A stretch of DNA of 64,000 nucleotides, taken from positions 4,744 to 68,743 of the forward strand of contig CAJUTH010000014.1 of the NCBI GenBank assembly GCA_910589275.1, in the 5' to 3' direction. Below, in pieces: positions 16,868 through 25,295 of the stretch. Under the pieces are notes generated by a model that worked only from the letters and a program-made list of their open reading frames with translations, was not told where the DNA came from and made no database searches. Both the position numbers and the translations under genes were made by a program. Source of the DNA: an uncultured Dorea sp. (GTDB lineage Bacteria; Bacillota; Clostridia; Lachnospirales; Lachnospiraceae). Position 1 is the first letter of the stretch. Each line of letters opens with the position of its first letter.

Positions 16868-17812
16868 ATGTCAGTACAATATAGTGAAATACAGGAATTG
16901 CTCAGAAGCCGCGCTGACCTCCATGCAAGATTGAACTTAATGCCATATGATGGTACACCCGAAATCAAGGAACGTGGTGACGGAAAATATCTTTATGTCA
17001 GAAAACGTGTAGCAGGCAGACAGACATCTACTTATGTAGGTGCATATACTGAAGAACTGTATAATCTGCTTCTGAGAAATGCCAGAGAAGCTCGTGAAAT
17101 TAGAAAATCACTCCGCAGTATTGAAAAACAACTTGCGGCAGCCGGATATTCTGAGGATGAACTTTCTGCTGACGTTATAAATAATATTGTATTTGCACGT
17201 GCCAATATGAAAATGAATATCTATGATCAGGCTGTTTTGGAGGGTGTTGCAACATCCTTCCCACAGACGGAAGAAATCATAGAGAATGGAAAAGTATTCG
17301 GCATGACGGCTGCCGACGTGCAGAAGATTTTAAATTTGAAACACGCATGGGAGTTTATTTTGGACCGTGATGTGGCTGCCAGCCGTTCTGACTATTATAT
17401 GCTTAGCCATATTACAAGACTTGTCAATGAAGGCTTTTTTGCAGAAGGTGGTCGAATCCGTGGTGTTCCGGTTACTATAGGTGTCTCGTCTTATGTTCCA
17501 CCCTTGCCGAATGAACTGGATGTAAAAGACAGAATCCGAGAGATTGTTGAGGAAGAGGACGATGCGATTAATATTGCCATCAGACTTTGCCTTTACTGCA
17601 TGAAGACTCAGATATTTTTGGACGGCAATAAACGTGCCTCTGTTATTTTTGCAAACCATTATCTTATTTCGCATGGCGGAGGGGTTTTGGTGATTCCTGA
17701 AAAGGAAGTGCCAGAGTTCAAGCAACTGCTTGTAAAATACTATGAAGGCGAAGATATATCTGTTATTGCGGCCTTTATGAAAGAACGCTGTTGGAAAACA
17801 ATAGAGTCTTAA
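16868..17812 (+). CDS. Fic/DOC-fold protein with Gln in place of the catalytic His
   Basis: A 314-residue protein. Fic enzymes usually transfer AMP or another nucleotide moiety to target proteins using HxFx(D/E)GN(G/K)R. Here the motif reads TQIFLDGNKR: the GNKR anion-binding part (253-256) is intact but the His position is Q248. An N-terminal segment (residues 1-60) with KYLYVRKRVAGRQTSTYVG looks like a small DNA- or RNA-binding beta module. A helical region (75-110) and a possible inhibitory segment (TEEIIENG, 134-141, not an exact S/TxxxEG/N match) follow. The start at 16868 follows AAAGGAGGAG; an upstream in-frame ATG lies inside the operator region. The gene is single, AT-richer than its neighbours and tightly operator-controlled, which fits an autoregulated accessory unit. 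Toxin activity is doubtful without the His. Confidence 0.8.
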   Translation: MSVQYSEIQELLRSRADLHARLNLMPYDGTPEIKERGDGKYLYVRKRVAGRQTSTYVGAYTEELYNLLLRNAREAREIRKSLRSIEKQLAAAGYSEDELSADVINNIVFARANMKMNIYDQAVLEGVATSFPQTEEIIENGKVFGMTAADVQKILNLKHAWEFILDRDVAASRSDYYMLSHITRLVNEGFFAEGGRIRGVPVTIGVSSYVPPLPNELDVKDRIREIVEEEDDAINIAIRLCLYCMKTQIFLDGNKRASVIFANHYLISHGGGVLVIPEKEVPEFKQLLVKYYEGEDISVIAAFMKERCWKTIES

Positions 17813-17946
17813 ATAAAATTCATATTGGGGAACAAATCTTGTTATAAAACACAAATTTTTTCCCTAATGTTATATCCATTGTAAGAGTCGAGAAAGCGGC
17901 TTTTTTAGCTTGTAAAGTCCTGCCAACAGTGGTTATTCAAAACTGG

Positions 17947-19236
17947 TTATCCAATCAAAATCACAACTTTAAACCATTCGTTGTCATATGAAATGTCCAG
18001 TGTTCCATCGTAGTTATCCACAATTTCTTTTACGGAGGAGATCCCGATTCCGTGGGCGCTTTGATCTTCTTTATCGGAGAGAAAGCGTCCCTTTTTTTCG
18101 TTGATTTCATTGATTTTACTGTTGGTAAGCGCATAGCTGAAGTAACCATTTTCAGTGTAACGGCATCTAAGCTCCAATTTTCTTTTTGCAGTATCGTCTA
18201 TTTTCTGGCAGGCTTCAATGGCGTTATCCAAAGTATTTGCAAAAATAGTACAAAGGTTTACATCATCAATAAATATCATTTTGTCAATGTCAATATTGAG
18301 AAATGCATCAATGGAAGCATTTGTGATCATCTGATATTTTGCATTTATTACTGCATTTACGACGCTGTTCTGGCAGAATTTTCGGTTGGCAGTCTGCATA
18401 TAGCCAGAGATTTTACTGAAATATTCTTTTGCTTCAGAGAGATTTCCGTCATTTAGAAGACTTCCCACTACAGAAAGATGGCTGTTCATATCGTGACGAA
18501 TTTGGCGGATTTGATTTTGGCTGTGTTCTAGTTCTTCATAGTAGTTCTTCTGAAGCTGAAGGTTTTTGCGTTCCAGATCAGCATGAAGCCCGTCTGCCAG
18601 ATATGCGGCAAGACGCACGCTTCCGATATTGGTAATCAGGCAGGAGGTGATACACGGCCAGATGAGATAGGTTTTAGGCTCCGGCGCAAGATAAATACAG
18701 CTAAATAATGCAAAAAAGGAGGCAAGGCTGATGATATCCACAATGGTCCATGCTTTGTCTGTAAATATGTTCTGGATTTTTTTCAGAGAAGGATTGAAAA
18801 AGCGGTAGAAAACCATCCAGAAAACAGGCAGTACAACAGAAGTAATGGAAGAAAGAATGGCGTTTGCAGCTTCGTCTTTCTCCGTAAAAAACTGCATGAA
18901 GACAGCCCCGCCGACGTCGATATAAAGCAGGTTGACAGAGGCGGCAATCGGCAGGAAGATAAGGATTGTGGAAAGTTTTACAAGCCATTTCCCTCTGTAA
19001 AGCGTAAAGTTAGCCAAAGCAAACAACAGCAGCGCAAAAGAAATGTTAGTCATATCGTTTGGAAAGATTACCATAGTAGATACACTGGAATAAAGTACAA
19101 GTCCAAAAAGGAAGGGAAAACGTCCTTCTCTTCTTTTTATCATACAGTCCATACACTTCATAAAGAAATATCCGGTAATAAATTGCATAATATTAGTCAG
19201 CCTGTAAAATATAAAAATAATGACAGATAGATTCAT
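17947..19236 (-). CDS. AgrC-like sensor histidine kinase (GHKL family)
   Basis: A 429-residue membrane kinase. About six transmembrane helices occupy residues 1-205. The phospho-acceptor His lies in IRQIRHDMNSHLSVV, and the GHKL ATPase domain has DNAIEACQKI (N box) and HGIGISSVKEIVDNY. This architecture senses extracellular peptides in agr-type and related systems. CAGGAG precedes the ATG. The gene is 17 bases downstream of its LytTR-type regulator gene and divergent from a BceAB-like transporter, suggesting that the pair controls that transporter, perhaps in response to an antimicrobial or signalling peptide. No agrB or agrD homologue was seen. Confidence 0.92.
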   Translation of the reverse strand: MNLSVIIFIFYRLTNIMQFITGYFFMKCMDCMIKRREGRFPFLFGLVLYSSVSTMVIFPNDMTNISFALLLFALANFTLYRGKWLVKLSTILIFLPIAASVNLLYIDVGGAVFMQFFTEKDEAANAILSSITSVVLPVFWMVFYRFFNPSLKKIQNIFTDKAWTIVDIISLASFFALFSCIYLAPEPKTYLIWPCITSCLITNIGSVRLAAYLADGLHADLERKNLQLQKNYYEELEHSQNQIRQIRHDMNSHLSVVGSLLNDGNLSEAKEYFSKISGYMQTANRKFCQNSVVNAVINAKYQMITNASIDAFLNIDIDKMIFIDDVNLCTIFANTLDNAIEACQKIDDTAKRKLELRCRYTENGYFSYALTNSKINEINEKKGRFLSDKEDQSAHGIGISSVKEIVDNYDGTLDISYDNEWFKVVILIG

Positions 19237-19253
19237 AATGACACTCCTGTTTC

Positions 19254-19955
19254 TTAATTTAGCATTGTTCTTGCAAAGGAGACTGCAAGAGGCTGTTTGT
19301 AAGCGCGGCTTACGGGAAGTTCTTCTCCGCCGCAGATGCAGGAGAAACTTTCCACTTTGGAAATATAGTTCATATTTACAAGATAACGGTTATGAATACG
19401 CTGAAAAAATTCAGGAAGCTCTTTCGTTACTTCATCTAATTTTTTATAAAAAGAAATCTGCTCTCCGTTTTTTAGTACGGCGCATACGTTTCGTTTATCG
19501 CTCTTAAAATAAGAAATTTCCCGAAGGCTGAGACGGAGCGTTCCGGATTTTTGCTGAATGATGTAGAATTGGTCTTCCTGTGAAGCAAGTTCTTTTACGG
19601 CGCTTTCTAATACTTCTTTTAATTTCTTTTTTTCATATGGCTTTAAAATATAATGAAAAGCATGTACTTCATATCCCTGAAAAACATAGTCCGGATAAGC
19701 CGTAATAAAGATAATAAGCGTCTTTTTTTCTAAATTCCGGAGAGCTTTGGCTGTATCCATTCCATCCATCCCCGGCATTTCAATATCAAGAAAAAGAATA
19801 TCTGGCTCTTTTTTATTAATATGCTCAATAAGAGAAGTTCCTGATTCGTATTCTTCTATTTCATAGGTAACTGCCATAAGGTCAAGCTGGACTTCGATTA
19901 AATGGCGCAGATCTTTACGAAGTTTTTTGTCGTCGTCACAGATTGCTATTTTCAT
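19254..19955 (-). CDS. LytTR-family response regulator (AgrA-like)
   Basis: A 233-residue regulator with an N-terminal receiver domain (MKIAICDDDKKL; phospho-acceptor in PDILFLDIEMPGMDG; Lys in YILKPYEKKK) and a C-terminal LytTR DNA-binding domain (RLSLREISYFKSDKRN, then FQRIHNRYLVNMNYI). The start at 19955 was chosen over a longer upstream frame because AAGGAG lies 7 bases before it and receiver domains begin exactly there. It is translated together with the GHKL kinase. A TGTCA-N4-TGACA palindrome in the divergent intergenic region is a candidate site for this regulator. Confidence 0.93.
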   Translation of the reverse strand: MKIAICDDDKKLRKDLRHLIEVQLDLMAVTYEIEEYESGTSLIEHINKKEPDILFLDIEMPGMDGMDTAKALRNLEKKTLIIFITAYPDYVFQGYEVHAFHYILKPYEKKKLKEVLESAVKELASQEDQFYIIQQKSGTLRLSLREISYFKSDKRNVCAVLKNGEQISFYKKLDEVTKELPEFFQRIHNRYLVNMNYISKVESFSCICGGEELPVSRAYKQPLAVSFARTMLN

Positions 19956-20073
19956 GGTAAAACTCCTTGGCGTTTTGCGCGTCCCAAAGTCATTCTTTTT
20001 CATGCAAGCATGAAACGCATGGCCTTTTGACGCTTGTATCATATTATAATATCACACAAACTTTACAAAATCC

Positions 20074-20089
20074 ATGTCAAAAATGACAT
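20074..20089. promoter_or_regulatory. Palindrome between the LytTR regulator and the ABC operon
   Basis: ATGTCA, four A bases, TGACAT: a perfect 6-bp-arm inverted repeat about 70 bases before the ABC gene, downstream of a TTGACG element (20027-20032). Position and symmetry suggest a regulator site. Confidence 0.4.
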
Positions 20090-20159
20090 TACGGGAGGAG
20101 AGAAATTTCATTTGTTTTTTTATAATAAAACCAATACAACCAATAAGGGAGGAGACAGC

Positions 20160-20912
20160 ATGTTAAAGGTAGAAAAGCTGAACAAAAGTTATACAAATGG
20201 AGTGAATACATATCCCGTATTAAAGGACGTTTCGCTTCATGTAAATAAAGGAGAATTTGTGGCGGTCATGGGACCGTCCGGAAGCGGAAAAACAACGCTT
20301 TTAAACTGTATTTCCTGTTTTATTCCTCATGACAGCGGGAGTATTCATCTGGGGGATATGGATATTTCCAGTTTGGATGAGCGCCGGCTTGCCCACGTAA
20401 GGAATGAAAAACTGGGTTTTGTTTTTCAAGATTTTATGCTTCTGGACGGCCTTACCGTCCGGGAGAATATATGCCTTCCGCAGATTATTGCAAAGAAACC
20501 AATTGCACAGATGGAGGCAAAATCAGAGAAGTTATGCGGCCTGTTTGGAATTAAGAAGCTTATGGATAAGTATCCGGCAGAAATATCAGGCGGAGAAAAA
20601 CAGAGGACAGCCGTTGCAAGGGCGCTTATGAATAATCCATATATCATTTTAGCTGATGAGCCTACGGGAAATCTGGACAGCAGATCCTGCAAGGCGGTGA
20701 TTGATGCCTTTCTGCAGGCAAAGGAACAGATTGGAGCCACTATTTTTATGGTGACACACGACAGTTTTGCCGCTTCGTTCTGTGACCGGGTTGTTGTGTT
20801 AAAGGATGGAAACATCCATCAGGAAGTGAAAAAAACAGGAACACGGCGTGAATTCATGGATGATCTTCTGGATATTTTAAGAGAACTGGGAGGGGATGAG
20901 GATAATGAATAA
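20160..20912 (+). CDS. ABC transporter ATP-binding protein (MacB/BceA-like)
   Basis: A 250-residue ATPase that should power the permease encoded next. Walker A is MGPSGSGKTTLLN, the Q-loop lies in LGFVFQDFMLL, the signature is ISGGEKQRTAVARAL, Walker B is IILADEPTGNLD, and the switch His is in VTHDSF. The TGNLD ending is typical of the MacB/LolD/BceA group, which moves peptides or lipoproteins. The start at 20160 follows GGGAGGAG; an extended upstream frame is not credible. Its end overlaps the permease start by 8 bases, so the two are translationally coupled. Confidence 0.93.
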   Translation: MLKVEKLNKSYTNGVNTYPVLKDVSLHVNKGEFVAVMGPSGSGKTTLLNCISCFIPHDSGSIHLGDMDISSLDERRLAHVRNEKLGFVFQDFMLLDGLTVRENICLPQIIAKKPIAQMEAKSEKLCGLFGIKKLMDKYPAEISGGEKQRTAVARALMNNPYIILADEPTGNLDSRSCKAVIDAFLQAKEQIGATIFMVTHDSFAASFCDRVVVLKDGNIHQEVKKTGTRREFMDDLLDILRELGGDEDNE

Positions 20913-22995
20913 GATTTATAAAAAGCTTCGGAAAAACACAAAGGGACAGTATTATTTATTAAGCTTCTGCGTGTTTTTATCTGTTCTTCTTGTGACTTCT
21001 TTTTCTCTGATGTATTTTGGGCCTACGGTACAGGAGTTTCTTCCTGAGGGAGGAGATACCAGAAAAATGGCGTCTCTTCTTCTGGGAGTAACCGCAGTAG
21101 GGTGTTTTGTGTTTACCGTATATGCCTCCGGACTTTTCTTTCGGTTTAAAGCGAGAGAGTATGGAATCTTAATGGCATTGGGAACAGAAAAGAGACAACT
21201 GAAAAGGCTTCTTTTTCAGGAACTATCTGTTGTGACGGCTCTTTCTTCTCTTATGGGAATTTTTATTTCTGTTCCGGCATCTTTCTTGATTTGGAAATTA
21301 TTTGAGCTATTTATTATTTCCAATGAGCAGATGACGTATCGATTTGGGGCTGTTGGATTTCTTCCGGGCATTCTTTTTGCATGTGTCCTTGCATGGGTTC
21401 TGGGTATTGCGGGAAGAAGATTTATTAACCGTTCCGATATTATGGAGATTCTCCGTACACAGCAGAAAACGGAAATGGTAAAAGAGATGAAACGATGGAC
21501 ATTTCCTGTGGGCATAGTGTTAACGATTCTGGGAATTCTTCTTGGGGCGGGACTTCCGCAGATAGCGGCCAGAGTCTTTGCAATTGGACTTCCGGGAGCC
21601 GTAAATCTTTTTTATCTGCTGTCTCTTGCAGGGATTTATTTTATTCTTTTGTCGGCTGTTGCCCAGAGCCGGGCAAAGAAAAACAGAAGCAAATATTATA
21701 AGAATCTTGTTTCCATCAGTCTGATGCGTTTTACTGCTAAGGCAACGACAAAGAATATGTGCGTGATGACGCTTCTTATATTTGTGTGCGGTTTTTCCTC
21801 TTTTTACGGAATGCAGTATGTACTTGCGGGAGGCGCGGTACATACAGAAAACAGCAAGGATTTTTCCCTTCATTACCCTGTCCTTGAAAATCAAATTGGA
21901 AAAGAAGAGATTGTCCATACCGCTTCTGATTACGGAATCGAGGTGACTGATTATACAGAGAATACGGCGGTAAATCTTGTTGTTTCCTATCGGGCAAAAG
22001 ATTTTGATGAGGAGACAAGCCGGTATATTGATGTTTACAGAGACAAAGAAACGGCGGCTCTTTTTGTTTCGGAAAGTGATTTTGAAAAGTTGTCCGGGCA
22101 GGATATCATGGCAGCGCATGGTACTTATCAAACCGTTACGACAACTGGCTACAATGGATTTTTTGAGTATGAAGACGGATTACAGGAAGCGATGAATCCG
22201 GATACAGGAAAGACCTATCCCCTCACTTATGGGGGAACTGTGGAGAGTGATGTTCTGGCGCCGTTTAGCGAACCGTTTGCCTATGTTGTGTGCGATGAAG
22301 AGTATCGGGAGATGACGGAAGGAGTGAAGGAGGCGTATAAAGAAACGATCATTTCCTTTAACGCAGTTAATGTAGAGGATTCCTATGACTTTGCCAAGGA
22401 TCTTCTCGCGCAGTATACAGATCGCGCTACAGACCTTTCCAATCACATGGGGTATTGGGATATATGGGCGCAGAAACGTGCGGACGAGGCGGGAGAAGCG
22501 TATGGGTATGGGGATAAAATCAATATGACTATAGACAACAATATGCTTCTTGATAATTGGAAATATGCTCCCGCATTCAATATCATTACTGTGCAGGACA
22601 GCATGCAGATGATCAGCGTTTATGTAATGCTATGCCTTTATATTTTTATTATATCTCTGGCAGCAGTCAGTGTAATGGCATATGTTAGAAGTATTTCTGT
22701 GGCAGTAGATAATAAAGGGCTTTTTGAAAGTCTTACAAAGCTTGGAGCAGACACTCGCTATAAGAGAAATGTTCTGAAAAAGCAAATTGCCCGTATTGTG
22801 CAGTATCCGGGAATGATCGGCTGCGTTCTTGGATTTGTCTTTGCCTTTGTTATGGATTTTATGAATGACGGAATGATTAGTGCGTTAGAGATAAAAGCCC
22901 TTGCAAGTCTGGCAGTTATGCTGCTGGGAATGGGAATGATCTTATATACGGTTTATAAATATGCAATGTATAAGGCAGAAAAAATTGTGATGTAA
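20905..22995 (+). CDS. FtsX-like ABC permease (BceB type)
   Basis: A 696-residue permease. About ten transmembrane helices are visible: one at residues 18-40, three in the first FtsX module (about 55-180), further helices at 200-260 and 285-310, and three near the C-terminus (570-690). A large extracellular domain of roughly 220 residues (about 315-550, polar and acidic) lies between helices 7 and 8. This is the arrangement of BceB-type transporters, which confer resistance to or sense antimicrobial peptides. The helix-helix sequence REYGILMALGTEKRQLKRL is typical of FtsX proteins. The start at 20905 was preferred to 20896 because of AGGGG spacing. Partner kinase and regulator lie divergently upstream. 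Confidence 0.9.
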   Translation: MNKIYKKLRKNTKGQYYLLSFCVFLSVLLVTSFSLMYFGPTVQEFLPEGGDTRKMASLLLGVTAVGCFVFTVYASGLFFRFKAREYGILMALGTEKRQLKRLLFQELSVVTALSSLMGIFISVPASFLIWKLFELFIISNEQMTYRFGAVGFLPGILFACVLAWVLGIAGRRFINRSDIMEILRTQQKTEMVKEMKRWTFPVGIVLTILGILLGAGLPQIAARVFAIGLPGAVNLFYLLSLAGIYFILLSAVAQSRAKKNRSKYYKNLVSISLMRFTAKATTKNMCVMTLLIFVCGFSSFYGMQYVLAGGAVHTENSKDFSLHYPVLENQIGKEEIVHTASDYGIEVTDYTENTAVNLVVSYRAKDFDEETSRYIDVYRDKETAALFVSESDFEKLSGQDIMAAHGTYQTVTTTGYNGFFEYEDGLQEAMNPDTGKTYPLTYGGTVESDVLAPFSEPFAYVVCDEEYREMTEGVKEAYKETIISFNAVNVEDSYDFAKDLLAQYTDRATDLSNHMGYWDIWAQKRADEAGEAYGYGDKINMTIDNNMLLDNWKYAPAFNIITVQDSMQMISVYVMLCLYIFIISLAAVSVMAYVRSISVAVDNKGLFESLTKLGADTRYKRNVLKKQIARIVQYPGMIGCVLGFVFAFVMDFMNDGMISALEIKALASLAVMLLGMGMILYTVYKYAMYKAEKIVM

Positions 22996-22999
22996 AAAG

Positions 23000-23044
23000 T
23001 TTCCATCTGTGCACTGGAAATGACTTTATCCGCACAGGTGGAAA
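23000..23044 (+). terminator. Terminator after the BceB-like permease
   Basis: TTTCCATCTGTGC pairs with GCACAGGTGGAAA (13 bp, one G-T pair) around a 19-nt loop. CCGCACAGG also occurs in the hairpins after rpiB and after the amidase gene. Confidence 0.65.
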
Positions 23045-23190
23045 ATCTTTGTGTTGTCATGTATAGATGTTGCACAGATGACTGTTATATGCCATAATAT
23101 ATAAGGTTTTGCCGCTAAGAAATTTTAGTTAAAATCTTGAGGTAAGGTGTTTGGACTATAGTAGCTGAAGGCAGAGGGGGAGATGAAAAC

Positions 23191-23778
23191 ATGATATTAA
23201 AAACTGAAAGATTAATCCTGCGCCGCTGGGAAGAAAGCGACGCAGAGAATTTATATAAATATGCCAAAGATCCGGATGTCGGGCCGATCGCCGGATGGCC
23301 GCCCCATCAGAGCATTGACGAGAGCAGAGACATTATCAAGAATATTTTCAATGGAGCGGAAGCCTATGCAATCTGCCTGAGGGAAGATGAAAAGGCTATT
23401 GGGGCGATTGAGTTGAAATTGAACGGCTATACGGATATGACGGACAGGGATGATGAATGTGAACTGGGTTATTGGCTTGGGAAGCCGTTCTGGGGACAGG
23501 GAATTGTGCCGGAGGCCGCTGAGGAAATGCTCCGCCATGCCTTTGTGGAGTGCGGCATGACAAAGGTCTGGATCGGATATTATGAGGGGAATGTTAAGTC
23601 TAAGAGAGTTCAAGAAAAATGCGGTTTCAAGTATCAGTGGACGACGAAAGATATGGATGTTCCGCTGCTGCATGAGAAGCGGACGGGGCATGTGGGGCTG
23701 ATGACGAAAGAGGACTGGCAGGAAAGAAGGAAGTTTAGTATGGGTTGCGAAGGCTGCTGTGAACGGAGTGAACAGTAA
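23191..23778 (+). CDS. GNAT-family N-acetyltransferase (RimJ/RimL-like)
   Basis: A 195-residue acetyl-CoA-dependent acetyltransferase. It starts with LKTERLILRRWEESDAENL, typical of the RimJ/RimL group, and has the acetyl-CoA loop around ELGYWLGKPFWGQGIVPEA and KVWIGYYEGNVKSKRVQEK. The substrate cannot be predicted. GAGGGGGAG precedes the ATG. Oddly, the last eight codons and the stop come from a copy of the dispersed palindromic element (23753-23778), so the native C-terminus seems to have been replaced or extended by that insertion. Confidence 0.9.
   Translation: MILKTERLILRRWEESDAENLYKYAKDPDVGPIAGWPPHQSIDESRDIIKNIFNGAEAYAICLREDEKAIGAIELKLNGYTDMTDRDDECELGYWLGKPFWGQGIVPEAAEEMLRHAFVECGMTKVWIGYYEGNVKSKRVQEKCGFKYQWTTKDMDVPLLHEKRTGHVGLMTKEDWQERRKFSMGCEGCCERSEQ
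23745..23778 (+). repeat. Dispersed palindrome, copy 1 (inside the GNAT gene end)
   Basis: Core CTGTGAACGGAGTGAACAG followed by TAA. The 34 bases at 23745-23778 are identical to 62995-63028. In the consensus, TACTGT and ACAGTA arms flank GAACGGAGTGA; here the left arm is a TGCTGT variant. Confidence 0.85.
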
Positions 23779-23818
23779 GGAAGATGGAGGTTGTCAGTCT
23801 GCCGTTAGGTTTCATGGG

Positions 23819-23847
23819 TTGACGAAATTTTCTTTAGCGATTATGAT
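23819..23847 (+). promoter_or_regulatory. Promoter of the cobalamin-riboswitch operon
   Basis: TTGACG and TATGAT are separated by exactly 17 bases, directly upstream of the riboswitch. Confidence 0.7.
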
Positions 23848-23852
23848 ATAGA

Positions 23853-24045
23853 TTGAGTTGTCCGGGGAAACAGGTGGGAATCCTGTACGAGCCCGTCGCC
23901 GTAAGGCATCGTTGTCGAATGAAAAGATGATAGATGATATTAACCTGACCCGAAGCCACAGCAAGGGGAAGAGCCATTGGAGCCTATCTGAGAAGGCCGG
24001 TTAATATGGATGCCAAGTCGAAATATCCGGGCAGCAAAAACCTCC
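23853..24045 (+). ncRNA. Cobalamin (adenosylcobalamin-type) riboswitch
   Basis: Conserved B12-box elements appear in order. GGGGAAACAGGTGGGAATCC is followed closely by GAGCCCGTCGCCGTAA, matching the core GGGAA..GGTG..A.TCC..GC..CCCGC.ACTGTAA. Further on come GAAGCCAC and GGGAAGAGCC, and the closing GATGCCAAGTC then AATATCCGGGC corresponds to GA.G.CAAGTC..GA.ACC.GCC. An expression platform with CCTCC and GGAGG stretches follows at 24050-24075. Cobalamin binding usually shuts off such leaders, so the downstream genes should be induced when B12 is scarce. Exact ends are approximate. Confidence 0.85.
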
Positions 24046-24100
24046 GGTTTTAACTGCGAGCGCCGGTTTTGGAGGAAATACAATCAAAGGAGATTAAAAG

Positions 24101-24589
24101 ATGAAAGAGAAATGGAACAAAAAATTATCGTCATTCATCCTTTGTATGGTGCTTACTGTGGCTATGGCACTGTCTGCATACGGCTGTAATGGCAAACAAG
24201 AGGAAACGCCTTCCGGCGGGGAGGAAACGAAGGTTCAGGCAGAAGACAGCGGACAGGAACCGGAGGATGCCGGGTCCGACGGTCATGTGCTTGGAACCGG
24301 AGAGGTTCAGTTCCCATTTACGGTAATAGATCAGGAAGGGGAAGAGACAGAATTTGAGATTCACACGGATAAGGAAACCGTGGGGGAGGCTCTTCTGGAG
24401 GTCGGTATGATCGAAGGAGAGGAAGGAGAATATGGCCTGTATGTGAAAACGGTAAATGGAATAACGGCCGACTATGATGCGGACGGCGTGTACTGGGCAT
24501 TTTATATCAATGGAGAGTATGCCCAGACAGGCGTAGATACGACGCCGATTGTGGAAGGCGAGGAATATTCCTTCCGGATCGAGAAGTAG
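24101..24589 (+). CDS. DUF4430 (transcobalamin-like) exported protein
   Basis: A 162-residue protein. A signal peptide (residues 1-27) ends in SAYGC, a loose lipobox, so it is probably a lipoprotein. An acidic low-complexity linker (30-65) is followed by a DUF4430 domain (about 68-162): FPFTVIDQEGEETEFEIHT, VGEALLEVGMIEGE, TVNGITADYDADGVYWAFYINGE, then GVDTTPIVEGEEYSFRIEK. This domain resembles the C-terminal beta domain of eukaryotic cobalamin carriers. With the riboswitch in front and an ECF-type membrane protein behind, the most economical role is capture of cobalamin at the cell surface. AAAGGAG precedes the ATG. Binding itself is inferred, not shown. Confidence 0.85.
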   Translation: MKEKWNKKLSSFILCMVLTVAMALSAYGCNGKQEETPSGGEETKVQAEDSGQEPEDAGSDGHVLGTGEVQFPFTVIDQEGEETEFEIHTDKETVGEALLEVGMIEGEEGEYGLYVKTVNGITADYDADGVYWAFYINGEYAQTGVDTTPIVEGEEYSFRIEK

Positions 24590-24593
24590 TTAT

Positions 24594-25115
24594 ATGAGGC
24601 TGACAACCAGAGAGACCGCCGTATTTGGAATGCTTGGAGCGCTGATGTATGCTTCCAAGGCTCTCATGGAAGCTGCGCCGAATATCCATCTGATTGGAGT
24701 ATTTATTGTTGCATTTACTGTGGTTTATAGGAAGAAGGCGCTGTATCCTATTTATATTTATGTATTTTTATGCGGTATTTTTGGAGGATTTACGGCTTGG
24801 TGGATCCCTTATTTGTATGTGTGGACAGTTCTCTGGGGAGCGGTAATGCTGCTCCCGGAGGACCTTCCGGAAAAGATACGGCCGCTTGTATATATGGCGG
24901 TATCCGCGGCGCATGGCTTTCTATTTGGAACCATATATGCCCCGGCGCAGGCGCTGCTGTTCGGCATGAGTTTGAAAGGGATGGCCGGATGGATTATCGC
25001 CGGCCTGCCATGGGACTGCATTCACGGGATCAGCAATTTTTTTTGCGGGATTTTGATTGTGCCGGTAATATCCGTATTAAGGATTATAGAGCGGGGGACG
25101 AGGGACGATTCATAA
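24594..25115 (+). CDS. ECF transporter S component, predicted cobalamin-specific
   Basis: A 173-residue integral membrane protein with about five or six helices (for example LGALMYASKALMEA, LIGVFIVAFTVVY, IYIYVFLCGIFGGFTAWW, LYVWTVLWGAVMLL, LVYMAVSAAHGFLFG and GILIVPVISVL). Small size, an Ala-rich first helix and absence of an ATPase domain fit the substrate-binding subunit of a group II ECF vitamin transporter, which borrows a shared EcfAA'T module encoded elsewhere. The start at 24594 lies 4 bases after the DUF4430 stop, so translation is probably coupled; its own ribosome site is weak. The cobalamin riboswitch predicts the substrate; sequence alone does not distinguish it from related S components such as CbrT. 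Confidence 0.8.
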   Translation: MRLTTRETAVFGMLGALMYASKALMEAAPNIHLIGVFIVAFTVVYRKKALYPIYIYVFLCGIFGGFTAWWIPYLYVWTVLWGAVMLLPEDLPEKIRPLVYMAVSAAHGFLFGTIYAPAQALLFGMSLKGMAGWIIAGLPWDCIHGISNFFCGILIVPVISVLRIIERGTRDDS

Positions 25116-25295
25116 ATTTTTAAGAAGTTCTTTCGGATTTCTTTCAGAACTGTAATTTCATTAAGGAATAATTAAGGGGCTTTGATGTTTCTTAAGCGGT
25201 GAGGGATAGGAAAATGTATAAATATGTGGTAAAATAAGTTTACTGCAAAATGAAAAAGGCATCTTAGGCTGTTAAGAAAAGGAATGAGACAATAC

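Noticed and set aside
16400..16870. Search for an antitoxin gene paired with the Fic protein
   Set aside because: The only frame upstream is the truncated ATPase remnant; no small Phd- or FicA-like frame with a ribosome site was found.
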